In this document: positions 10,048 to 18,024 of the stretch, in pieces | Numbering within the stretch: position 1 is the stretch's first letter | How the letters are laid out: every line of letters starts with the position of its first letter | Origin: Actinacidiphila acididurans | GTDB lineage: Bacteria; Actinomycetota; Actinomycetes; Streptomycetales; Streptomycetaceae | DNA: 64,000 nt | Direction: 5' to 3' | NCBI RefSeq assembly: GCF_016918855.1 | Contig: NZ_JADKYB010000002.1 | Location: 248,001 to 312,000, forward strand | Notes under the pieces: model-generated | Seen by the model: only the letters and a program-made list of their open reading frames with translations | Told to the model about the DNA's origin: nothing | Database searches by the model: none | Program-made: the position numbers and the translations under genes

Positions 10048-10100
10048 GGCGTACCGCCGTCCCGGTGAACCGGGGCGGCATCGGGGTCACATCGGGACGA

Positions 10101-12509
10101 TCAGCCGACGTTGACCGCGGTGTCGTCGATCACGAAGGAGGTCTGGAGGCTGGAGTCCTCCGTACCGGTGAACTTCAGGGTCACGCTCTGGCCGACGTAC
10201 GGGGCCAGGCTGATCGACTTCTGCACGTAGCCGCTGGCCGCGTTCAGGTTGGAGTACGTGGCCAGGGTGGTGGAGCCGGCCGCCACGGTGAGCTTGTCGT
10301 ACTGGGTGCTCGTGGTGGTCTCGGCCGTGTCCACGTGCAGGTAGAAGGTGAAGCCGGCCGTGGTGCAGCCGGCCGGGATGCTCACCGTCTGGGACAGCGT
10401 GTCGGTGTGGGTGGTGCCGTAGCCGTTCAGCCACGCCTTCCAGGAACCGCCGTGGGCGGGCTCACCGGTGCTGTTGTCGATCACGCCGGAGGACGCGGTC
10501 CACGGGGAGGCGCTGCCGGTCTCGAAGCCGGGGTTGCCGAGCAGCTGCGCCGGGGTGCAGCCACCGCCGCCGGAGCCGGTCACCGTCCAGGTGAAGGACG
10601 CCGAACCGGTCGCGCCGGTGGAGTCCTTGGCGGTCACGGTCACGCTGAAGGAGCCCGTCGCGGTCGGGGTGCCGGAGATCAGGCCGGTGGAGGCGCCGAT
10701 CGACAGACCCGTCGGCAGGCCGGTCGCCGTGTAGGTCAGGGCGCCGCCGTTGGTGCTGGTGGCCTGGATCTGCAGGCTGGCCGCGGTGTTGACCACGGTG
10801 CTCTGGTTGGCCGGCTGGGTCACCGTCACGCCGCTGGTGGAGACGCGGCTGCCGACGTTGATCGCCGCCCAGGTGTTGGCGACCGTGTTGTACGTGGCGC
10901 TGCCCGCGCCCCACAGGTCCGCCGCCGCCTGGAGCGACTGGGTGCGGGCCGAGGCGTAGTTGGTGGTGGAGGTGAAGCGCTCGCTGAGCGCCTTGTACCA
11001 CAGCTTCAGCGCGTTGTCCCGGCCGATGCCCGGCACCGGCAGGCCGTCGGAGGTCGGGCTGTTGTAGCTCACGCCGTTGACGGTCTTGGCGCCGCTGCCC
11101 TCGGAGAGCAGGTAGAAGAAGTGGTTGGCCGGGCCGGAGGAGTAGTGGACGTCCAGGCCGCCCAGGCTGGAGGACCAGTAGTCCTTGGACGCGCCGTCCT
11201 TGCTCGGCTGGTCCATGTAGCGCAGCGGGGTCCCGTTGCCGTTGATGTTGATCTTCTCGCCGATCAGGTAGTCACCCGGGTCGGACGAGTTGTTGGCGTA
11301 CCACTCCACACCCGTGCCCAGGATGTCGGAGGTCGCCTCGTTCAGGCCGCCGGACTCCCCGCTGTAGTTCAGGCCCGCGGTGTTGGAGGTGACGCCGTGG
11401 CTCATCTCGTGCCCGGCCACGTCCAGCGCGGTCAGCGGGTGGGTGTTGCCGCTGCCGTCGCCGTACGTCATGCAGAAGCAGGAGTCGTCCCAGAAGGCGT
11501 TGACGTACGAGTTGCCGTAGTGGGCCCGCGAGTACGCGGCGACGCCGTCGCCCCGGATGCCGTTGCGGCCGAAGGTGTTCTTGTAGAAGTCCCAGGTCTC
11601 CTGGGCGCCGTAGGCCGCGTCCGCGCCGGCGGTGGTCGCCGTGGTCGGCGTGCCGTCGCCCCAGGTGTCGGAGGACTGAGAGAACAGGGTGCCGGTCCCC
11701 GAGGTGCCGTGGTTGAGGTTGTAGGTCTTGTGCCCGCCACGGGTGCCGTCGGTCAGGTTGTAGGTCGACCCGGACTGGGTGCTGCCGATGGTGACCTGGC
11801 CGCTGTACTCGGTGTTGCCGACACCGGTCTCGATGCCCTGGTACTCGAAGAGCTTCGCGCCGGTGGTGGCGTCGGTGATCACGTGCAGCTGGTTCGGCGT
11901 GCCGTCGTCCTGGAAGCCGCCGATCACCGATTCCCAGGCCAGCACCGGGGTGCCGGAGGCGGCCCAGATCACCTTGCGCGGCGCGTTCGTGGCGGCCGGG
12001 GCGGCGGCGCCCTCGGCCTTGGCGCGGCCGAGCGCGAAGGACTTGGCGGAGTCGGCGGTCTTGGCCGCGGTGGTGGAGGCCACCTTGATCGCGGCGTTGG
12101 TCGCCTTGTCGACCCCGGTGGTGGCGCCCGCCTTGTCGGTGTGCACGATCAGGTCGCCGCCGAGCACCGGGAGTCCGGCGTACGTGCGCTCGTAGCGGGT
12201 GTGCGTCGTGCCGTCCGCGTCCTCGGTGACGGACTTGACGACCAGCTTCTCCTGCGCGCCCAGGTGCAGCGAGGCGGCGGTGGTCGCGACGGCGCCCTGC
12301 GCCTTGGTGACCAGGGTCTTCTGCTGGGCCGGGCTCAGGGCGGCGGGCAGCGCGCCCGCGCGCGGGCTGACGTGCGTGGCGGCGGCGTTCGCGGCCGCCG
12401 GGGCGGCGGGCGCCGCGCTGGCGGTGCCCGCGGGGAGCGTGACCGCGACCATGGCGGCGCCGGCGATCAGGGCGCCGGCCGCTGCTGCTGTGCGGGGGGA
12501 TCTGCGCAC
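10101..12509 (-). CDS. secreted M4 (thermolysin-like) zinc metalloprotease with C-terminal Ig-like and beta-sandwich domains
   Basis: A signal peptide (residues 1-33, RR followed by a long hydrophobic run to ASA) is followed by an FTP/PepSY-type propeptide and an M4 catalytic domain. The zinc motif is H367EMSH371 with third ligand Glu391 in GGLNEATSD. At 802 residues it is longer than plain thermolysins. A putative Ig-like module (about 585-665, GLPTGLSIGASTGLISGTP) and a terminal jelly-roll-like module starting LGNPGFETGSASPW follow. It is probably an extracellular protease that feeds on protein; the tail may bind substrate or cell wall. The GTG at 12509 has an AAGGAG site. A perfect hairpin follows the stop. 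Confidence 0.93.
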   Translation of the reverse strand: MRRSPRTAAAAGALIAGAAMVAVTLPAGTASAAPAAPAAANAAATHVSPRAGALPAALSPAQQKTLVTKAQGAVATTAASLHLGAQEKLVVKSVTEDADGTTHTRYERTYAGLPVLGGDLIVHTDKAGATTGVDKATNAAIKVASTTAAKTADSAKSFALGRAKAEGAAAPAATNAPRKVIWAASGTPVLAWESVIGGFQDDGTPNQLHVITDATTGAKLFEYQGIETGVGNTEYSGQVTIGSTQSGSTYNLTDGTRGGHKTYNLNHGTSGTGTLFSQSSDTWGDGTPTTATTAGADAAYGAQETWDFYKNTFGRNGIRGDGVAAYSRAHYGNSYVNAFWDDSCFCMTYGDGSGNTHPLTALDVAGHEMSHGVTSNTAGLNYSGESGGLNEATSDILGTGVEWYANNSSDPGDYLIGEKININGNGTPLRYMDQPSKDGASKDYWSSSLGGLDVHYSSGPANHFFYLLSEGSGAKTVNGVSYNSPTSDGLPVPGIGRDNALKLWYKALSERFTSTTNYASARTQSLQAAADLWGAGSATYNTVANTWAAINVGSRVSTSGVTVTQPANQSTVVNTAASLQIQATSTNGGALTYTATGLPTGLSIGASTGLISGTPTATGSFSVTVTAKDSTGATGSASFTWTVTGSGGGGCTPAQLLGNPGFETGSASPWTASSGVIDNSTGEPAHGGSWKAWLNGYGTTHTDTLSQTVSIPAGCTTAGFTFYLHVDTAETTTSTQYDKLTVAAGSTTLATYSNLNAASGYVQKSISLAPYVGQSVTLKFTGTEDSSLQTSFVIDDTAVNVG

Positions 12510-12905
12510 TCGAACTCCTTCTGCTGCGACCGCGTGTGGCGGCCGGGACAGACCGGGCAGGTGGGGTTGGTGGGCTGCCCGGTTACAGCGGGGTAGTGCG
12601 AAGGAACTGGGGCACAGATTGACAGCTTTACTTGTTCATGTCATTCCCATGACCTGAAATTGGCCGAAAATCGTTCGGTGTGCGGAGGGTGGGGTCCGCA
12701 TAGCGGGCGGGTGTGACACGGATGTTGCCCGGTGAATAAATCTGTGCACCGCCAATTCCGCGTGACGCAGGAGGAATCGGGCGTGGGCTCGTGGAGCGGG
12801 CGGCTCCGGTGTCAAATTCCGTACGGGCCGCGGTGGCGCGAAATCGCCCCGGCCGGGAGCCGATTGCGGACAACGGTTCTCAGCGGCCCGGCGGCCGCGA
12901 ACCGG
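12510..12905. promoter_or_regulatory. upstream region of the metalloprotease
   Basis: No gene is visible in this 396 bp stretch. A locally AT-rich segment at about 12615-12675 is the likely promoter. It contains GTCAT and ATGAC arms around TCCC (12640-12653), within CATGTCATTCCCATGACCTG, an imperfect inverted repeat that could be an operator. The function is inferred from position. Confidence 0.45.
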
Positions 12906-14720
12906 TCAGACCAGGCTGTCCTGCCACGCCTGGTGCAGGCCCGCGAAGTGGCCGCTGTCGGCGATGAGTTCCTCCGGGGTGCCGTCCTCCACGATCCGGC
13001 CGTCGCGCATCACCAGGACCCGGTCGGCGATCTCCACGGTGGACAGCCGGTGCGCGATGATCACGGCGGTGCGGCCGTGCAGCACCGTGTGCATCGCGTG
13101 CTGCACCGCCCGCTCGCCGGGGATGTCCAGCGACGAGGTCGCCTCGTCCAGGATCAGCACCCCCGGGTCGGCCAGCAGCGCCCGGGCGAACGCGACGAGT
13201 TGCCGCTGCCCGGCCGAGATCCGGCCGCCGCGCTTGCGCACGTCCGTGTCGTAGCCGTCGGGCAGCGCCGCGATGAAGTCGTGCGCGCCGATCGCCTTCG
13301 CCGCCGCCTCCACCTCCGCCCGGCTCGCGTCCGGCCGGCCGATGGTGATGTTCTCCGCCACGGTCCCGGAGAACAGGAACGACTCCTGCGTCACCATGAC
13401 CACCCCACGCCGCAGATCGGCCGGGGCCAGTTCGCGCAGCGGCACCCCGTCCAGCATGATCCGGCCGTCGGTGGGGTCGTAGAACCGGGCCAGCAGCTTG
13501 GCCAGGGTGGACTTGCCGGCCCCGGTCGCGCCGACCACCGCCACCGTCTGCCCGGCCGGCACCCGCAGCCCGAACACCGGCAGCACCTCACCGCCGGTGC
13601 GGTACGCGAACCGTACGTCCTCGAAGACCACCGCCCGGCCCGGCTGACCGGCCGGCCGCTCCGGCAGCGGCACCGGACGCGCCGGCTCGGGCACCCCCGG
13701 CTCCTGCGCCAGCAGCCCGGCGATCTTCTCCAGCGACGCGGCCGCCGACTGGTAGGAGTTCAGGAACATGCCCAGCCGGTCGATCGGGTCGTACAGCCGC
13801 CGCAGGTACAGCACGAAGGCGGCGAGCACGCCGAGCGCGAGGCCGCCCTGCGCGACCCGATAGGCGCCCCACAGCACGATCGCCGCGATCGCGATGTTGG
13901 CGATCAGCCGGGAGCCCACCACGTAGCGGGCCATCTCCAGGATCGCGTCGCCGTTGGCCCGCTCGTGCCGGTGGTTCAGCTCGCCGAAGGCCGCGTCGTT
14001 GGGCTCCTCGCGGCGGAACGCCTTGACGGGGCGGATGCCGTTCATCGTCTCGGTGAACTTCACGATCACCGCAGCGGTCGCCGTCGAGCGCTTGCGGTAG
14101 GCGACCATCGACCGGCGCTGGAAGGAGCGGATCGCCACGTACAGCGGGCCGTAGGAGACCATGGTGGCCAGGCCCAGCCGCCAGTCGAGGATCAGCAGCA
14201 GCACCGAGATGTACACAGCCGACAGCACGACCTCGATCAGTTCCTCCAGGCCGTCGCTGAGCAGTTCGCGGATCGACTCCACGTCCGAGGTGGCCCGGGA
14301 GATCAGCCGGCCCGAGGTGTAGCGCTCGTGGAAGTCCAGGCTCAGGCTCTGGGCGTGCCGGAAGATCCGGCCGCGCAGCTCGATCAGCACGTCCTGGCTG
14401 ATCAGGGCGGCGACCCGGATGAACGCCCGCTGCAGGATCCCCGAGGCCAGCCCGCAGCCCAGATAGCCGCAGGCCACCGCGATCAGCGCGCCGTGCCGGC
14501 CGTCGCGCACCGCCGGGATCGCGTGGTCGATCGCGTACGCCACCAGCAGCGGGCCTGCCTGCACGGCGGCCTGCTGGACCAGCAGCAGCACGGTGGCCAG
14601 CCACAGCCGGCTGCGGTGCGGGTGCAGCAGGGAACGCAGCAGGATCATCTGCGCGTTCCTGGGCGCCGGCAGCACGTCCTGGTCGAAGGGGTCGACTCCC
14701 GGGGGAGCAGCCGTCGTCAT
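12906..14720 (-). CDS. ABC exporter half-transporter, consensus-site subunit
   Basis: The 604-residue protein has six membrane spans followed by a nucleotide-binding domain: Walker A GATGAGKSTL, signature ISAGQRQL (deviating from LSGGQ), Walker B VLILDEATSSLD with the catalytic Glu, and IIAHRLST. It overlaps the preceding half-transporter by ATGA (14717-14720), so the two are translationally coupled and probably form one heterodimer, as in the TM287/288 and BmrCD types. The substrate is unknown; drugs, lipids and peptides are all handled by this family. The ATG at 14720 is fixed by the overlap. Confidence 0.92.
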   Translation of the reverse strand: MTTAAPPGVDPFDQDVLPAPRNAQMILLRSLLHPHRSRLWLATVLLLVQQAAVQAGPLLVAYAIDHAIPAVRDGRHGALIAVACGYLGCGLASGILQRAFIRVAALISQDVLIELRGRIFRHAQSLSLDFHERYTSGRLISRATSDVESIRELLSDGLEELIEVVLSAVYISVLLLILDWRLGLATMVSYGPLYVAIRSFQRRSMVAYRKRSTATAAVIVKFTETMNGIRPVKAFRREEPNDAAFGELNHRHERANGDAILEMARYVVGSRLIANIAIAAIVLWGAYRVAQGGLALGVLAAFVLYLRRLYDPIDRLGMFLNSYQSAAASLEKIAGLLAQEPGVPEPARPVPLPERPAGQPGRAVVFEDVRFAYRTGGEVLPVFGLRVPAGQTVAVVGATGAGKSTLAKLLARFYDPTDGRIMLDGVPLRELAPADLRRGVVMVTQESFLFSGTVAENITIGRPDASRAEVEAAAKAIGAHDFIAALPDGYDTDVRKRGGRISAGQRQLVAFARALLADPGVLILDEATSSLDIPGERAVQHAMHTVLHGRTAVIIAHRLSTVEIADRVLVMRDGRIVEDGTPEELIADSGHFAGLHQAWQDSLV

Positions 14721-16609
14721 GCCTCGCTCCTCTCCAGCGGCAGGTCCGTCAGCGGGCTGTCCGCCTGTGGGGCGCCCGCTGGTGCCGGGTCCGTCTCCGC
14801 CGCGTCCGCCGGCGCCCTGCTCTCCTCCCGCGCCCCGTCCGCCGTGCCCGACATCAGGTGCCGGTACTCCGCGCTGTCCCGCAGCAGTTCGGCATGGGTG
14901 CCGACCGCCGTGATCCGGCCCTCGGACAGCAGCGCCACCCGGTCGGCGAGCAGTACGGTCGAGGGCCGGTGGGCGACGACCAGAGCGGTGGTTTCCCGCA
15001 GCACCTCCCGCAGCGCGGCCTCCACCAGTGCCTCGGTCTGCACGTCCAGCGCGGACAGCGGGTCGTCCAGCACCAGGAAGCGGGGCCGGCCGACCACCGC
15101 CCGGGCCAGCGCCAGCCGCTGCCGCTGCCCGCCGGAAAGGCTCAGCCCCTGCTCGCCCACCTGGGTGTCCAGGCCGTGCGGCAGCCCGGCCACGAAGTCG
15201 CACTGGGCGACGGCCAGCGCGCGTTCGACGTCGGCCTCGGTGACGCCGGCCGGGCCCGCGCCCATGGCGACGTTCTCCCGTACCGAGGCGGAGAAGAGGG
15301 TCGGCTCCTCGAAGGCGACGGCGAGCAGTTCGCGCACCCGGGCCACCGGCAGGCCGGCGATGTCCGCGCCGTCCAGGGTGATCCGGCCGCCGGTCGCCTC
15401 GTGCAGCCGGGGCAGCAGCGCGGTCAGCGTGGTCTTCCCGCTGCCGGTGGCGCCCACCAGGGCCATGGTCTCGCCCGGCCGCACATGCAGGTCCACCCCG
15501 CTCAGCAGGTCCGGGCCGCCGTCCGGCGCGTCGGGATAGCGGAAGCGGACCCCGGTCATCCGCAGCCCGTCCCCGGCGGCGGCGTCGCCGGTGCCCGACC
15601 GGTCCGCCTCCGGGGTGTCCATCGCCTCGAAGTAGCGGTCGGCGGCGGTGGCCGCCTCATTGCTCATCGCCAGCAGGAAGCCGATGGACTCCACCGGCCA
15701 GCGCAGGGCCAGCGCGGTGGACAGGAACGCGACCAGGGTGCCCGCCGACAGCTTGTGGTCCGCGACCTGGAGCACCCCGACGGCCAGCGCGCCGCCGATC
15801 GCCAGCTCGGGCAGCGTCATGATCACCGCCCAGATGTCGGACAGCAGCCGGGCCTTGCGCATCTCGGTGCCCCACAGCCCCCGGGCCTGCCCCCGGAAGG
15901 CCGCGGCCTGGCTGCGGTGCTGCCCGAACGCCTTGATGATCCGGATGCCCAGCACCGACTCCTCCACCACGGTGGCCAGGTCACCGGCCTGGTCCTGGGC
16001 GGTACGGGCGGCCAGCGCGTAATGCGTCTCGAAATACGAGCACACGATCATCAGCGGCACCACCGGGGCGAGCAGCACCAGCCCCAGCAGCCACGCCTGG
16101 GCGAAGAGGATCGCGAAGCCGATCAGGATCGTCGCGCCGTTGACCACCAGGAAGACCAGCGGGAAGGCCAGGAACATCCGCAGGATCTGCAGGTCCATGG
16201 TGGCCCGGGAGAGCAGCTGGCCCGACGCCCAGCGGTCGTGGAAATCGACCGGCAGCCGTTGCAGGTGCCCGTACAGGGCGGCCCGCATCGACGCCTCGAC
16301 CCCGGCCAGCGGGCGGGCCACCAGCCAGCGCCGGACCCCGAACAGCCCCGCCTCCAGCAGGCCCAGCAGCAGGAGCAGCCCGCCGCCCAGCCACACCCCG
16401 GCCGTGTCCTTGTCGTGGACCGGGCCGTCCACCATCCACTTGAGCACCAGCGGGATCAGCAGCGACATGCACGAGGCCACGACCGCGACCGCCGCGGACA
16501 GGCCGAGTCTGATCCGCACGGGTCTGACGTACGGCCACAGCCGCAGCAGCGAGCGGATCACGGATCGGTGACGGACGGCGGGCGCGGGGTCAGGAGTCGT
16601 GGCAGGCAT
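14717..16609 (-). CDS. ABC exporter half-transporter, degenerate-site subunit
   Basis: About 630 residues: six membrane spans, then an NBD with Walker A GATGSGKTTL, canonical signature LSGGQRQR and Walker B FLVLDDPLSALD, in which the catalytic Glu is replaced by Asp. With the partner's ISAGQ signature this gives one consensus and one degenerate ATP site, typical of asymmetric heterodimeric exporters. Two starts are possible: ATG at 16609, just after CAGGAGCG (very short spacing), or in-frame ATG at 16621, which has no ribosome site and could be leaderless. The MFS gene lies immediately upstream on the same strand, so the three may form one export operon. Confidence 0.88.
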   Translation of the reverse strand: MPATTPDPAPAVRHRSVIRSLLRLWPYVRPVRIRLGLSAAVAVVASCMSLLIPLVLKWMVDGPVHDKDTAGVWLGGGLLLLLGLLEAGLFGVRRWLVARPLAGVEASMRAALYGHLQRLPVDFHDRWASGQLLSRATMDLQILRMFLAFPLVFLVVNGATILIGFAILFAQAWLLGLVLLAPVVPLMIVCSYFETHYALAARTAQDQAGDLATVVEESVLGIRIIKAFGQHRSQAAAFRGQARGLWGTEMRKARLLSDIWAVIMTLPELAIGGALAVGVLQVADHKLSAGTLVAFLSTALALRWPVESIGFLLAMSNEAATAADRYFEAMDTPEADRSGTGDAAAGDGLRMTGVRFRYPDAPDGGPDLLSGVDLHVRPGETMALVGATGSGKTTLTALLPRLHEATGGRITLDGADIAGLPVARVRELLAVAFEEPTLFSASVRENVAMGAGPAGVTEADVERALAVAQCDFVAGLPHGLDTQVGEQGLSLSGGQRQRLALARAVVGRPRFLVLDDPLSALDVQTEALVEAALREVLRETTALVVAHRPSTVLLADRVALLSEGRITAVGTHAELLRDSAEYRHLMSGTADGAREESRAPADAAETDPAPAGAPQADSPLTDLPLERSEA

Positions 16610-16665
16610 CGCTCCTGACATTAAGGGGGGCCACCGACACCGCTCACCCTGTTTTCCCGCCGTCG

Positions 16666-17934
16666 TCACGGCGTCCGGCGCAGCCCCCGTACCGCGGGCA
16701 CGGACAGCAGGGTGACGGCGACCGCGAGGGCCACCGCGGCGCCGGCCAGCAGGACGTGCCGGGTGCCGAAGGCGGACGCGGCCGGGCCGGCCAGCGCCTG
16801 GCCGACCGGCACCATGGCCACCGAGCCGGCCACCTCGTAGGCGTGGATGCGGTTGAGGATGTCGCCGGGGACCTGGGTCTGCACGCTGGTGGCCCAGTTC
16901 ACGCCCCAGTACGCCGACCCGGTGCCGGCCACGAACACGCAGGCGCAGACCGCCGGCACCGGCAGGCCGAAACCCACCGAGGCCGGCATCAGCGCGGTGG
17001 CGAACAGGGCCAGCGACCCGGCCCGCAGCGGGTGCTCGGCGCGCAGCCGGATCGCCAGCAGCGCGCCCACCGCCGTCCCGGCCCCGAGTGAGGAGTTGAC
17101 CAGGCCGTACGAGCCCGCGCCGTGGCCGGTGATGATCTGGCCGGCGGCCAGCGGGGTGAACGGCCCCACCATGCACACCATGTAGACCATCCACACGACG
17201 ATCACCGACCACATCCAGGTCCGGGCCCGGAACTCCCGCCACCCCTCGGCCAGATCCGTGCGGAAGGTGCTCGCCGCCTTCTCCCGCGGCGGCAGCGGCG
17301 CCAGCCGCAGCGCGATCAGGCACACCGCGCTGGTCAGATACGTCGAGGCGTGCACCGCGAACACCGCGCCGGGCGAGACGAACCCCACCAGCATGCCCGC
17401 CAGCGCCGGCCCGGCCATGGCCGCCAGCGACTCCGCCGTCCTGGTCGTCCCGTTGGCCCCCTGCACGTCGGTCGCCACCCGCACCACCGTGGACGCCACC
17501 CCGGGCTGGAACATCGCCGCACAGGTCCCGTTGACCACGGCGATCACCACCATCTCCCACAGCCGCACCCGGTGCGTGAGGAACAGAACGGCGGCCAGCG
17601 ACTGCGTGCACACCCGCACCACGTCGGCCCCGATCATCAGCGCCCGCGCGTTCAGCCGGTCGGCGAACACCCCGCCGAACACCACCAGCCCCGCGAAACA
17701 TGCGGTGGCCGCGGCCATCACCAGCCCGATGTCCCCCGCGGAATACCCGTACGACAACAGCCCCGCCGACAGCGCCACCGGCAGCATGGTGTCCCCCAGC
17801 ATGGCCACGGTCCGCGCCGCGAAATACAGCCGGAACCCCCCGGACCACAGCCCGCGTTCCCCTGCCGTCCCCTCGGCCCCGACCCCGGTCGTGCCGATCC
17901 CGGTCCCCCCGGACCGCCTTGCGGAAGCTCTCAC
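16666..17934 (-). CDS. MFS transporter (MFS_3 / EntS-like exporter)
   Basis: The 422-residue protein has about 12 predicted hydrophobic helices, starting FRLYFAARTVAMLGDTMLPVALS, with GGVFADRLNARALM as the loop 2-3 motif. Proteins of this branch export siderophores, drugs or small metabolites; the substrate cannot be read here. The GTG start at 17934 has only a weak GAGCGG site. It lies 56 bp upstream of the ABC exporter pair in the same direction and may be co-transcribed with it. A membrane location is clear; the physiological role is unknown. Confidence 0.85.
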   Translation of the reverse strand: MRASARRSGGTGIGTTGVGAEGTAGERGLWSGGFRLYFAARTVAMLGDTMLPVALSAGLLSYGYSAGDIGLVMAAATACFAGLVVFGGVFADRLNARALMIGADVVRVCTQSLAAVLFLTHRVRLWEMVVIAVVNGTCAAMFQPGVASTVVRVATDVQGANGTTRTAESLAAMAGPALAGMLVGFVSPGAVFAVHASTYLTSAVCLIALRLAPLPPREKAASTFRTDLAEGWREFRARTWMWSVIVVWMVYMVCMVGPFTPLAAGQIITGHGAGSYGLVNSSLGAGTAVGALLAIRLRAEHPLRAGSLALFATALMPASVGFGLPVPAVCACVFVAGTGSAYWGVNWATSVQTQVPGDILNRIHAYEVAGSVAMVPVGQALAGPAASAFGTRHVLLAGAAVALAVAVTLLSVPAVRGLRRTP

Positions 17935-18024
17935 CCGCTCAATATGGACTGGACCACTTGCCGCAGTCCACCCGCCCGCCCGCTCGCCGCACCCCCGGTG
18001 AACTGCGGTGTCGGTGCCCGGCGT

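Noticed and set aside
14717..17848. A fused 1043-codon frame covering the MFS and ABC genes
   Set aside because: The first part is a shifted frame of the MFS gene. The real ABC subunit starts near 16609-16621.
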